From CBDCCV01 sp965215025 (GTDB taxonomy: Bacteria > Bacteroidota > Rhodothermia > Rhodothermales > Salinibacteraceae): a DNA stretch of 64,000 nt. Shown here in pieces: positions 51,988-60,747 of this stretch. The notes below the pieces were generated by a model. The model had not been told where the DNA came from. It searched no databases and worked only from the letters and a program-made list of their open reading frames with translations. Made by a program: the position numbers and the translations under genes. Numbering within the stretch: position 1 is the stretch's first letter; every line of letters starts with the position of its first letter. The stretch is from assembly GCA_965215025.1 (NCBI GenBank), contig CBDCCV010000002.1:682001-746000 (forward strand), written 5' to 3'.

Positions 51988-54048
51988 CTACTCGACGCTC
52001 ACCCACACCGGGCTCGAAATAGCCTCTTCGTCGTTTTCCTGGACGATCCGCACGTAGTAGTAGGTGGAATGGCCGTAATCGGAATCTGCGTGATGGCGGT
52101 GAAAGTCGGTGTCGGTCCACTGCAAGTCGACCTGGCGACCGGAGGGACGCGCGACGTGTACCACCTCGCTGTTCTTTTTTATCTCCACCCGGCGGAGGGG
52201 CGCCGTGCCGTACGCTTCTACTCGAACGGTCGGCGCCTCGGAAGCGCTGTACTCCGAGCCCATCGCGTGACCATCCACCCGAAAGCTGAGCAGGATGCGG
52301 TCCCCGCTCGTCGCGTAGGTGCGCCGGTTGTACAGGGCGTCGAAAATCGATGCGCGCGTGAGTTCCCCGGCGTAGGTCGCAACGAGCGCCATACCGATCT
52401 CCTGCTCGTCCCAGTCGAAGTCCCAGTTGTGGTCGTGCTCGCCCGTGGGCTTGAAGTAGCCGTAGCCGGGGTTGCCGTGGTGGTCGTCGCTGCTGGCGAT
52501 GATGCCGAGTTCGTACTCGTTCGCCAGGAACTTCGTCATCCAGTCCTCGCTGCGCCGGTGCTCGCTGAACACCTCGATCAGCCGCTGCACCTGGGGGCGG
52601 TGGAAGTTCGAGTTGCCCGCGCGCCCCCCGTAGTGGGGCACGGTAAAGACGTTCTCATTCGTCTGTCGTTTCTCCAGTACGTTGAACAGGTCTTCCACGT
52701 GGTTCACCTGCTCTTGCGGCCCGTGGTACATCTGTAGATTCTCGTAGTCGTAGTAGGAGCGGGACCGGTAGAACGGCGGATGGTCCTCCAGGAAGTAAAC
52801 GTTGTGGTCCCCGCCGACGGACGTCATGCCACTCCATTCGTACGCGTTGAACGTGACGAACTGGCCGGGCGCGTTGTGCGCGTTCGTCACCTTCATCGAG
52901 TGCGCCCACATCTCTTCGGTCATCTGAAAGGCGTGATCGGTCATGGCGCTGAAGTCAAGCCCGGCCACGCGCCGGGCAAAGTCGTACGACTGCGCAACCG
53001 TGCCCCGCCCGTCGGAGAACAGGCTGTGCAGGTGCAGGTCGCCCCAGAAGACGGACTCGTCCGGCTCGGTGCGCGTGACCCGTGTGGGATTGCCTTCGTC
53101 TCGAAACGCGTCGCTGCTCGCCGACACCGAATGCACGCCCGGCTCCCGGAAGACCACGTTCTCAAATCGATGCACCCCCTCGTCGCCCGCGGTGAAGATG
53201 TGCGGAGCAGGCAGCTCCACGTGATCGCTCTCTGCGTTCAGGCGAACGGTCCCGCGGTAGCTCGTCGCAGGGTTCCCGAAGCGATCCTCCACGCGCACGA
53301 GCGTCCACGTGGGCTCGCCGGCCACAGCGTTCGAGGGCGCCACGACGCTGATCCGGTAGGGCGCGGCGGCCCTTATCTCGATGCAGGGGTTGCGCGCCAT
53401 TGGCAGGTAGTCGCCGTTGCCCTGCGAATCGACGTAGGTCTTGAAGATGAACGGCGACTCGTCGGTCGGCTGCACGCGCATGCCCGGCGAACCGCCGCTT
53501 CGGTCGCCGAAAGTGACATGAATGGTTTCTCCCGGGCGCACCGGGCGTCCCTCGACTTTCACCTCCACCATGTTCTGCCACGGGAAATACTGATAGAAGA
53601 AGCGGTTGAGACCTTTGGCCTGCCCGCTGTACACCTCCGCCTGCACCCCGTCGGGCGTTTCGACCGTGAGGTAGCCTGCCGAGTCGGCTTTGACGGTCTG
53701 CGCCGGCGTCCAGCGCAGCGCGTGCCGCATCCCGATGCGCAGGCCGCCCCCTGGTTCGATTCCCGCTTTGCCAGCCGTGTAGATGAAGGTCCAGCGCTGA
53801 TAGCTGTACGCCTCAACAGCGCCCGGGCCTTCGAGTTTTGCAGATCCGATGCCGAGTGCTTTGCCCTCCTCTGTTGCCGCCCTCTCGTTTTTGTTGTGCG
53901 CGAGCGCCCAGGAGCTGAAGCAGTCCGGCGCATCGCCGTTCTGCGCGAATGTCGTGCTGGGGCCGATCTGTCCCCATAGGGCTGCCAAGGCCGCAAGCGC
54001 GACGGTAATTTTTGCAGCGGCGACGCTGTTCAAAAGCTCGCGAGCCAT
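51988..54048 (-). CDS. DUF3604 family secreted protein (PHP-like metal site)
   Basis: A signal peptide (AKITVALAALAALWG) is followed by an N-terminal beta region (WTFIYTAGKAGIEPGGGLRI). The catalytic-like part starts with FWGDLHLHSLFSDGRGTVAQ, which contains the HLH metal-binding signature of PHP-type phosphoesterase-like proteins, then LDFSAMTDHAFQMTEEMW, EWSGMTSVGGDHNVYFLED, FTVPHYGGRAGNSNF and LGIIASSDDHHGNPGYGYF. The DUF3604 family often lies in sulfatase-rich loci; its reaction is not established. 686 residues, intact. Confidence 0.85.
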   Translation of the reverse strand: MARELLNSVAAAKITVALAALAALWGQIGPSTTFAQNGDAPDCFSSWALAHNKNERAATEEGKALGIGSAKLEGPGAVEAYSYQRWTFIYTAGKAGIEPGGGLRIGMRHALRWTPAQTVKADSAGYLTVETPDGVQAEVYSGQAKGLNRFFYQYFPWQNMVEVKVEGRPVRPGETIHVTFGDRSGGSPGMRVQPTDESPFIFKTYVDSQGNGDYLPMARNPCIEIRAAAPYRISVVAPSNAVAGEPTWTLVRVEDRFGNPATSYRGTVRLNAESDHVELPAPHIFTAGDEGVHRFENVVFREPGVHSVSASSDAFRDEGNPTRVTRTEPDESVFWGDLHLHSLFSDGRGTVAQSYDFARRVAGLDFSAMTDHAFQMTEEMWAHSMKVTNAHNAPGQFVTFNAYEWSGMTSVGGDHNVYFLEDHPPFYRSRSYYDYENLQMYHGPQEQVNHVEDLFNVLEKRQTNENVFTVPHYGGRAGNSNFHRPQVQRLIEVFSEHRRSEDWMTKFLANEYELGIIASSDDHHGNPGYGYFKPTGEHDHNWDFDWDEQEIGMALVATYAGELTRASIFDALYNRRTYATSGDRILLSFRVDGHAMGSEYSASEAPTVRVEAYGTAPLRRVEIKKNSEVVHVARPSGRQVDLQWTDTDFHRHHADSDYGHSTYYYVRIVQENDEEAISSPVWVSVE

Positions 54049-54117
54049 AAGTTCAGGAAGTGATAAGCTGAGTTCGGCCCCTCCCCAAGCAGCATCCTCC
54101 CAGAATCCCTGCGACGA

Positions 54118-55884
54118 TCACCTATCTCCGCTGCTCGGCGCGCCGAGCCACGTGTCACGCAGGTCGATGAAAGGGTAAGGGCGCGGATCGGTCTCCGGAT
54201 CGTAGCTCTCGCGCGGCGCGGCAACGTAGCGTGGCGCGACGTTCGCATCGAGCCACGCGGTGAGCTGGCGAAACAAGACCCGAGCGCGCTCAGGGCGCTT
54301 CTCCACCAGGTTGTGCTCTTCGTAGGGGTCGGCGGCGAGGTCGTAGAGCTGGAGCCTGCCGTGCCAATCCACCACCAGCTTGTCGTCTCCCCGGCGAATG
54401 GCCGAATGAGGCGTGAGCGGCAGCCCATCATCGGGGTGGTCTACAATGACGTTGAAGGGGTAATGCCAGTAGAAGGTGTCGCGTGTGTAGTGCCCTTGCT
54501 GGTTCTGCGGGTCGTCGAAGAGCGGCACGAGACTCTCCCCTGGTCCTTCGTAAACGTCCAGGTCGTAGCCAGCCGCGTCGAGGAGCGTTGGGTACAGGTC
54601 CGTGCCGTGGACCGGCACGTCGCTCCACTGCCCGCCTGGAAGGCGTCCCTTCCACCAGAAGATGAGCGGCACACGAATGCCACCTTCGAAAAGCATTGCC
54701 TTGCCGCCCTTGAGCGGCGCATTGGAAGTGGGCACCTGCTCTGGACGCCCCAGCGGCCAGCTCACTCCCCCGTTGTCAGAGCCGAAAACGACGAGCGTGT
54801 TTTCGTCGAGGCCTGTCTCCGCGAGTGCCTGCAGGATGGCACCGACCGAGGTGTCCAGGTGCTTGAGCATGGCCGCGTAGGTGGCATTGTCGTGACCGTT
54901 CCAGCCGCGTGTCGCTTTGCTTTTGAAGTAGGCGATGTCCTCCTCGGGCGCCTGCAAGGGGGCGTGCTGGGCAAAGTGATTGATGTAGAGCAGAAAGGGC
55001 TCGCCCCCCGCATCTGCCTGCGAGGCCGCCTGCGCACGAAGGTAATGTACGGCTTCCTGAGTGAGCGCGTCGGTGAGGTAGCGCGCGTCGCTGTGCGTCC
55101 CGGCGTCTCCGATCTCCCACTCCTCCTGTGGCATCGCAGAGAAGGGCGGCTTCGTCCGGTTCCAGAGCTTTCGCCAGTCAAAATAAGGCGATCCGCCGGC
55201 GTCGTAGTAGGCCAACTCCTCGAAGCCCTGGCTGGCCGGCTGGTAGCCCGCAGCGCCGTGCCCGCCCACGTGCCACTTGCCAACGAAGGCGGCCTCGTGC
55301 TCTGTCATAGCTTCGGCGAAGGTCTGCACGTCACGCCCGTCATCCAGAGGCTGTCCCGAGGGTAGTCCTGTGAGCGTCGTGGCGTTGCGAAGCGCCTGAG
55401 GCATCTCGATGGGGTCGCTGTGCGAGACCGCGTCGAGCGGATGAAAGCCCTCGGGCGGCTGGCGGCCCGCGCTGTAATAGGTCGGAACGAAAGGCGTGGC
55501 CGTCGTGAAGCCGATTTCCGAGGCGTAGCGGCCCGTCAGAAGGCTCGCGCGCGTAGGAGAGCAGAGCTGGCTGACGTAAGCATGGGAAAATGCAAGCCCC
55601 TCGCCAACGAGGCGGTCAATGTGGGGCGTTTCGTAATAGGTCCGACTGCGGGGCACCGCACGCATACGCGCAGCGTAGCTGGCTACGTCCATGTAGCCGA
55701 GGTCGTCTGCGAGGATGAACACCACGTTGGGTCGCTGCGGCGGCCTGGGCCGCGCTTTTTCAGAGCGCTGCTCTCTGGTAGGCGCTCCACTATCGGCCTG
55801 GGCCGTGGCGCAGCCACAGCACAGAAACAGGCCGGCGAGGGCAAGTACGCCTGGCAGGCCGAAGAGCTGACGCAGAGAGGACAT
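54118..55884 (-). CDS. Family S1 sulfatase (no. 8), lipoprotein
   Basis: The ATG at 55884 (MSSLRQLFGLPGVLALAGLF) leads to a lipoprotein signal, LFLCCGC. The core shows NVVFILADDLGYMDVASYAA, LCSPTRASLLTGRYASEIG (Cys108), FVGKWHVGGHGAAGYQPASQ, LYINHFAQHAPLQAPEEDIA and VFGSDNGGVSWPLGRPEQ. At 588 residues it is the longest sulfatase of the set. The N-terminal insert AARMRAVPRSRTYYETPHID separates the metal motif from the CxPxR motif more than usual. It ends 69 bases before the DUF3604 gene. Confidence 0.92.
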   Translation of the reverse strand: MSSLRQLFGLPGVLALAGLFLCCGCATAQADSGAPTREQRSEKARPRPPQRPNVVFILADDLGYMDVASYAARMRAVPRSRTYYETPHIDRLVGEGLAFSHAYVSQLCSPTRASLLTGRYASEIGFTTATPFVPTYYSAGRQPPEGFHPLDAVSHSDPIEMPQALRNATTLTGLPSGQPLDDGRDVQTFAEAMTEHEAAFVGKWHVGGHGAAGYQPASQGFEELAYYDAGGSPYFDWRKLWNRTKPPFSAMPQEEWEIGDAGTHSDARYLTDALTQEAVHYLRAQAASQADAGGEPFLLYINHFAQHAPLQAPEEDIAYFKSKATRGWNGHDNATYAAMLKHLDTSVGAILQALAETGLDENTLVVFGSDNGGVSWPLGRPEQVPTSNAPLKGGKAMLFEGGIRVPLIFWWKGRLPGGQWSDVPVHGTDLYPTLLDAAGYDLDVYEGPGESLVPLFDDPQNQQGHYTRDTFYWHYPFNVIVDHPDDGLPLTPHSAIRRGDDKLVVDWHGRLQLYDLAADPYEEHNLVEKRPERARVLFRQLTAWLDANVAPRYVAAPRESYDPETDPRPYPFIDLRDTWLGAPSSGDR

Positions 55885-55972
55885 ATGCACCTTAGCCGAT
55901 TGGGGAGAACCTGTCATGGGCTTTCAGAATGCGCCTTTGGACCGACGCAGGGAGCGGCGCTTCGCTCCAGCT

Positions 55973-57451
55973 TCATTTCTGAAGCGTTCGCTCGATGAAA
56001 GGCGGCGCAGGCGGGCGGTCCCAGCGAAACCGAAGGCCCGTGATGCGGTCCATGATGTCGGGGCGGCGGCGCATAAAGGGCGGGTGGTCACTGGTCTGCT
56101 CGCGCCACTGCTGGAGCGCCTTCGCCAGCCGCTCGGCGACGTCGGAATAGGTGGCCTCGTCGGCCACGCTGTGCACCTGGTAGGGGTCTTTCGACACGTC
56201 GTACAGCTCCACCCTGGGGCGCGGGTGCTCGAAGAGGCGCGCCTGCGCAGGAGTCAGCTCGCCGGCTTCTTGCAGCACGCCGAGGTCGCGCCACGACGGG
56301 TTGGCCGGCATGATGGGATAGGATCGGTCCGGGTAGCCGTTCAAGACGAAGCGGTACTCGTCGGTGCGCACCGTGCGGATGTGAGCGTCGGTGTCGTGCC
56401 AGTTTCGCTCGCTGAAAGCAAACGCGCGGCCTTCCACGTCTTGGTCTGAAAAGATTTCTGCGATGCTGCGCCCGGTCATAGCTTCGGGCACGTCGAGCCC
56501 TGCCGCTGCCAGCAGCGTAGGCGCAAAGTCTATGAGGCTGACGAGCCCGCCGTAGGTCGTTCCCGCCTCGACGCCCGGCCCCTGAAAGATGAGCGGGGTA
56601 CGCACCCCCGCGTCGTAGACCGAGCCTTTTTCGCGGGGGAGCGGAGCGCCGTTGTCACTCACGAAAACAATGAGCGTGTTCTCACGGAGGCCGTGCTCCT
56701 GGAGCACCTCGATGTAGTGCCCGATGGTTTTGTCCATCCGTGTGATGGCATCGTGGTAGCGCGCCAGGTCCGCGCGCGTGTCCGGCCGGTCGGCCAGGTG
56801 CGGGCGTTGCACCGTGATTTCGCTCGGATCATGCTTCTCTGCCAACGCAAGCGCGGGCGCGTCCGTGGTCAGCTCGCCGAAGGGGCGGTGCGGCTGGATG
56901 AAGGCTGTCCACAGGAAAAACGGCCGGCCGTCGGCGGCCTCCAGGAAGCGCTCGAACTTCGCGGCGCTCGTCTCTCGCCAGCTCTTCTGCTGAAAGTCGA
57001 ACTGGCGCTGGCCGCTGCGCCCGATATGGCTCTTGCCGATGAGCCCGGTATAGTAATCCCTCTCAGAAAAGAAGGCCGGCAGCAGCCGCAGGCTGTCGGG
57101 CACGGGGGTGTGCAGGTCTTCGGTGCCGGTCTCGTGCGGGTAGTAGCCGCTGAGCATCGAGATGCGTGACGGGCTGCACGAGGAGGTGGTCAAAAAGGCC
57201 CGCTCGACTTTGAGCCCGTCTCGCGTGAGGCGGTCGATGTGAGGCGTACGCGCGACCTCCGAGCCGTAAGCCCCGAAGTCGCGCCAGCCCGCGTCGTCGG
57301 CCACGAACACCAGCACGTTCGGCTGCTTCTGGTCGTGAGACGCAGCCTGAGACGCAACTCGGCCCTGTGCCGCGGCGCCCGGCGCGCCGAGAACACTCAG
57401 AAGCATAACAAGCGCCAGCTCTCGTCTCAGAATCTTCGGCAAGCGAATCAT
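55973..57451 (-). CDS. Family S1 sulfatase (no. 9), paralogue of no. 3
   Basis: The ATG at 57451 (MIRLPKILRRELALVMLLSV) opens a signal peptide (ends GAAAQ). Core blocks are NVLVFVADDAGWRDFGAYGS, SCSPSRISMLSGYYPHETG (Cys92), LIGKSHIGRSGQRQFDFQQK, ENTLIVFVSDNGAPLPREKG and SERNWHDTDAHIRTVRTDEY. It shares these blocks with the sulfatase at 29427-30896 but is clearly diverged. 492 residues. The shared VADDAGW and SERNWHD forms set these two apart from the other ten. Confidence 0.92.
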   Translation of the reverse strand: MIRLPKILRRELALVMLLSVLGAPGAAAQGRVASQAASHDQKQPNVLVFVADDAGWRDFGAYGSEVARTPHIDRLTRDGLKVERAFLTTSSCSPSRISMLSGYYPHETGTEDLHTPVPDSLRLLPAFFSERDYYTGLIGKSHIGRSGQRQFDFQQKSWRETSAAKFERFLEAADGRPFFLWTAFIQPHRPFGELTTDAPALALAEKHDPSEITVQRPHLADRPDTRADLARYHDAITRMDKTIGHYIEVLQEHGLRENTLIVFVSDNGAPLPREKGSVYDAGVRTPLIFQGPGVEAGTTYGGLVSLIDFAPTLLAAAGLDVPEAMTGRSIAEIFSDQDVEGRAFAFSERNWHDTDAHIRTVRTDEYRFVLNGYPDRSYPIMPANPSWRDLGVLQEAGELTPAQARLFEHPRPRVELYDVSKDPYQVHSVADEATYSDVAERLAKALQQWREQTSDHPPFMRRRPDIMDRITGLRFRWDRPPAPPFIERTLQK

Positions 57452-57562
57452 ACCGATAGGATCGTCAGTGAACTTGTGAGGCGGTGCGGGACCACGGCGC
57501 CCCCCGGAGGCAAAAGCGCGCTCCACCAGAGCTGCGCACGCCCCACCGCAGCCGCTCTTTCG

Positions 57563-59050
57563 TCACGCGGTAGGCAGATCGAGACCGCGTAGCACGAATG
57601 TCTCGTCCCCGGAGATGTGATCGGGGAGATAGCGAATCATCACGTGCCAGCTTCCGATGCCCACGCCTCCCCAGAGGGCGTTGCCTTCTCCGGTTTCGGC
57701 GTCGTAGTTCTCGTAGAAAGGAACGCGCAGGCCGTTGTGAAACTCGTCGCCGTTCTCACGAACGTCGTCGGCGAGCCGCTTCACGATGCGGCGCGCGACC
57801 GTCTCGGCCTCGTCCTGGTAGCCGTACTGCCACAGCCCGACGGACGTCAGGTAGTTGGCAATGGTCCAGAGCGGCCCCAGCCAGTTGGAGGAATAGATGG
57901 GCAGCCCCGTGGGCCACGGCGCGTCGGGTTCGGAGGCGAGGTAGGGCACCGTGATGCCCTGGAGGGCGTTGTTGTAGACCGTTTCCGACTTGGGCGTAGA
58001 GCGGATGCCGTAGTCGGACCAGTAGTGCTCGGGCTGCACGACGTAGTTTTCGATGACGCGGCGTGCGCGCTCCTCGGGCGCAAGCCCGAGCCACAGCGGC
58101 CACAGGTTCGTGTAGCACCGCCGGCGGATGAGCCCGGGACGCTGCCCCGTGCGCTCGCCCTGGGGGGAAGGCGTGTAGTAGCTGAAGTATTCGCCCTGCT
58201 CCTCGTCCCACAGCACCTCTTGCAGCCGCGTGGCCAGCTTGCGCGCCAGGTCGCGCTGCTCGCGCGCCTCGCCTGATCGCCCGCGCTGCTCGGCGATCCA
58301 CGCCGCCGCCGTGTGCTCCAGGACCATCTGCGCGTTGAGATCGACGCCCTCGACGGTTTCCTGCTCCAGCGAGAAGTTGGCCAGCCCGTTGTCGGCAAAG
58401 CCTTCATCGACGGACATCCACTGCAAGAGGTCGTGCGGCCCGGTACGCTGCTCGTGCCAGTAGAGCATCAGGCGGCGCAGGTTCTGCCAGTGCTCCGCAG
58501 AGAGCCAGTCGGTGCTCCCCGTCTCGCGTGAGAGCACGAAGGCGCCGGTCGCCACGAAGGGGCGGTTGGTAAAGGCCCGCCCGCGCACGGCCCCCTCCGG
58601 CCCGATGACGCGCGTGCCCTTGCCATCTTCGTCGACGAAATCGAGAATGTTGAGCAGCGATCCGCGGAGCGGCTCGGGGTCTCCGTCGATCAGGTAGGAC
58701 ATGCCGGACCAGACGGCGTCCCAGTCCACGAGCTTATCCTCGGGGCGCTGGCCGGGCGTCAGGTAAGGACGGCGCAGCTGGCCCTGCGGTTCTTTGACGA
58801 GGTTCTTCTTGATGAGCCGCGAGTAGTCATCGATGACCGCGAGGTCTTCTTTGAGATCTGTGCTCCGCGCTGCCGCTCCGCTTTCAGCCGGCTCGTTCCC
58901 AGCAGCAGGCGCTTCGGTGGTCTGGCAGGCAGAAAAGGCCGTACCGAGCACTGCCGAACCCGCGAAGGCCCCTACCGTCTTTAGAAACCCCTTCCGGGTC
59001 AGTTTGTGCTCCGGCTGGGTGTGCTCTTCCTGTCGGTTCGCTGATGACAT
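57563..59050 (-). CDS. Trehalase/GH63-like alpha,alpha-barrel glycosidase, exported
   Basis: The ATG at 59050 (MSSANRQEEHTQPEHKLTRK) was chosen because GCAGGAAA lies ahead of it; an upstream ATG adds five residues. The signal LTRKGFLKTVGAFAGSAVLG has a lysine in place of the second Arg and ends with a lipobox-like FSAC. The barrel has PYLTPGQRPEDKLVDWDAVW, TGAFVLSRETGSTDWLSAEH, HDLLQWMSVDEGFADNGLAN, RRCYTNLWPLWLGLAPEERA and YSSNWLGPLWTIANYLTSVG, the pattern of GH37/GH63-type inverting enzymes. It is about 495 residues. Substrate (alpha-glucoside, mannosylglycerate or other) unknown. Confidence 0.78.
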   Translation of the reverse strand: MSSANRQEEHTQPEHKLTRKGFLKTVGAFAGSAVLGTAFSACQTTEAPAAGNEPAESGAAARSTDLKEDLAVIDDYSRLIKKNLVKEPQGQLRRPYLTPGQRPEDKLVDWDAVWSGMSYLIDGDPEPLRGSLLNILDFVDEDGKGTRVIGPEGAVRGRAFTNRPFVATGAFVLSRETGSTDWLSAEHWQNLRRLMLYWHEQRTGPHDLLQWMSVDEGFADNGLANFSLEQETVEGVDLNAQMVLEHTAAAWIAEQRGRSGEAREQRDLARKLATRLQEVLWDEEQGEYFSYYTPSPQGERTGQRPGLIRRRCYTNLWPLWLGLAPEERARRVIENYVVQPEHYWSDYGIRSTPKSETVYNNALQGITVPYLASEPDAPWPTGLPIYSSNWLGPLWTIANYLTSVGLWQYGYQDEAETVARRIVKRLADDVRENGDEFHNGLRVPFYENYDAETGEGNALWGGVGIGSWHVMIRYLPDHISGDETFVLRGLDLPTA

Positions 59051-59116
59051 ATGGTTTTCCTGCATTCGAACATTCTCTTTCGGATGGGGGCATCGGTTCA
59101 GACGTGGGTCTTCAAC

Positions 59117-60670
59117 TCAGGGGATCGGCCACTTCCACTCGCGGTCGTACCCGCCGAGGTCGGCCCGGCAGCGCGCCTCGGTCTGGTCGGGATGCTCGCC
59201 GATTTCCTCGACGAGCGCTATGCGCATGGCTTCGATGCGTTCGCGGTGCTGCGGCTCGCCGGCCAGGTTGTTGAACTCGCCGGGGTCGTCCTCCAGGTCG
59301 TAGAGCTCGTGCTCGGCCGGGTAGCCGTTGCCGGGGGGCGTGTGGTAGACGTACTTGTACCGCCCCTCCCGGATCATCGCATAGCCGGAGGCCACGTTTG
59401 AAGAGTAGTATTCGCTCACGGCCCGGTCCTTCCACGACGTATTCGCATCGTCGAGCCAGGACACCATCGAGTCGCCGTCCCAGTCGTCCGGCACGTCGGC
59501 CCCGCCGAGGTCTGCGATGGTCTGCACGACGTCGAGCAGGGTGCACGCTTCGGTGCGGCGCTGGCCGCCGGCCCAGCGCGCCGGCCAGCTCACGATGAGC
59601 GGCACGCGCGCGGAGTGCTCGTACATGCAGTTCTTCCACCACAGCCCGTGCTCGCCCATGTTCTCCCCGTGGTCGCTGGTGTAGATGACCACCGTGTTAT
59701 CGGCCAGCCCGCTCATTTCGAGTCCTTTGAGCACCTTTCCGATCTCGTTGTCCACCCATTCGGTGAGGCCGTAGTACAGCTCCCGCGCGCGCTGCGTGAT
59801 CTCCGGCGGAATGTTCTCCACGTTAAAGCCGATGCGCAGGTGTTTGTAGTTGAGCGGTTGCTCCTCGAGGTGACCCGGCGGGATCTTCGGCATGGGCACC
59901 TTGCCTCTGTACTTCCGCCAGTAGGCGTGCGGGACGACGAGCGGGAAGTGCGGCGCCACGTAGCCGGCCAGGAAGAAAAACGGCTTGTCGGTCGGCTTTC
60001 GGTCCCTGAAAAACTTCACCGTTCCCCCCGTCACCATGTGGTCGTGCGAGAGCACGTGGGACTTCCCCCGGCGCGCGTTCTTCACGCGCCCGGAGATGCC
60101 AGGCTTGGGCTCGAGGTTGCCCGGCGCGCGGCGGCCGTTGCGCCCTCTTTTCACCCATCCCCTCCCCATCCAGGTGTCCAGCCCGGGCCGCGGCTCTTCG
60201 AACCCGTAGTTGCGATCAATGTCGTAGTGCATCTTGCCGCAGAGGTAGGACTCGTACCCGGCCTGGTTCATGATGCGCGGCAGCGTCGGGTAGTCGGCGC
60301 TCGGCAGCATGTAGTCGTTGGACCAGTGGCTCACGCGCGAGGCGTACTTGCCCGCTGTAAACGACGCGCGTGACGGCGCGCACTGCGGAAACGTGCAGTA
60401 CGCGCCGTCGAAGCTGATGCCTCGCTCTGCCAAACCGTCCAGGTTCGGCGTGTTGATGACATCGTCGCCGGCACTGCCGAGCACGTTCGCATTGTGCTCG
60501 TCGCTCATGATGACCAGAATGTTGGGCCGGTCGTCGTCGCCCACCCTTCCGGCGCCCGCTTCCCGCCCCGAGGCCGCCGCCAGCCGTGAGGGAAGCGCAC
60601 CGGCTGCTGCTGCCGCGCTCGCTTTCTTCAGAAAGGCCCTCCGTGAGTTGGCAGTCTTCTCGTTTCCCAT
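59117..60670 (-). CDS. Family S1 sulfatase (no. 10), Tat-exported, choline-sulfatase-like
   Basis: A twin-arginine signal (NSRRAFLKKASAAAAAGALP) is followed by NILVIMSDEHNANVLGSAGD, where DE replaces the usual DD, and TFPQCAPSRASFTAGKYASR (Cys97). Further blocks are CGKMHYDIDRNYGFEEPRPG, LAGYVAPHFPLVVPHAYWRK and VIYTSDHGENMGEHGLWWKN. MSDEHN and DHGEN are typical of the choline-sulfatase/iduronate-sulfatase side of S1. 517 residues. The Tat signal implies folding, and so formylglycine formation, before export. Confidence 0.92.
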   Translation of the reverse strand: MGNEKTANSRRAFLKKASAAAAAGALPSRLAAASGREAGAGRVGDDDRPNILVIMSDEHNANVLGSAGDDVINTPNLDGLAERGISFDGAYCTFPQCAPSRASFTAGKYASRVSHWSNDYMLPSADYPTLPRIMNQAGYESYLCGKMHYDIDRNYGFEEPRPGLDTWMGRGWVKRGRNGRRAPGNLEPKPGISGRVKNARRGKSHVLSHDHMVTGGTVKFFRDRKPTDKPFFFLAGYVAPHFPLVVPHAYWRKYRGKVPMPKIPPGHLEEQPLNYKHLRIGFNVENIPPEITQRARELYYGLTEWVDNEIGKVLKGLEMSGLADNTVVIYTSDHGENMGEHGLWWKNCMYEHSARVPLIVSWPARWAGGQRRTEACTLLDVVQTIADLGGADVPDDWDGDSMVSWLDDANTSWKDRAVSEYYSSNVASGYAMIREGRYKYVYHTPPGNGYPAEHELYDLEDDPGEFNNLAGEPQHRERIEAMRIALVEEIGEHPDQTEARCRADLGGYDREWKWPIP

Positions 60671-60747
60671 TTTCGCTTTTCAGGTGTAGGTTGCACTTCG
60701 AAGGTCTGTCGATCTCAGCCCCAGCCCCTGCTGCCCTCTCCAGCAGG

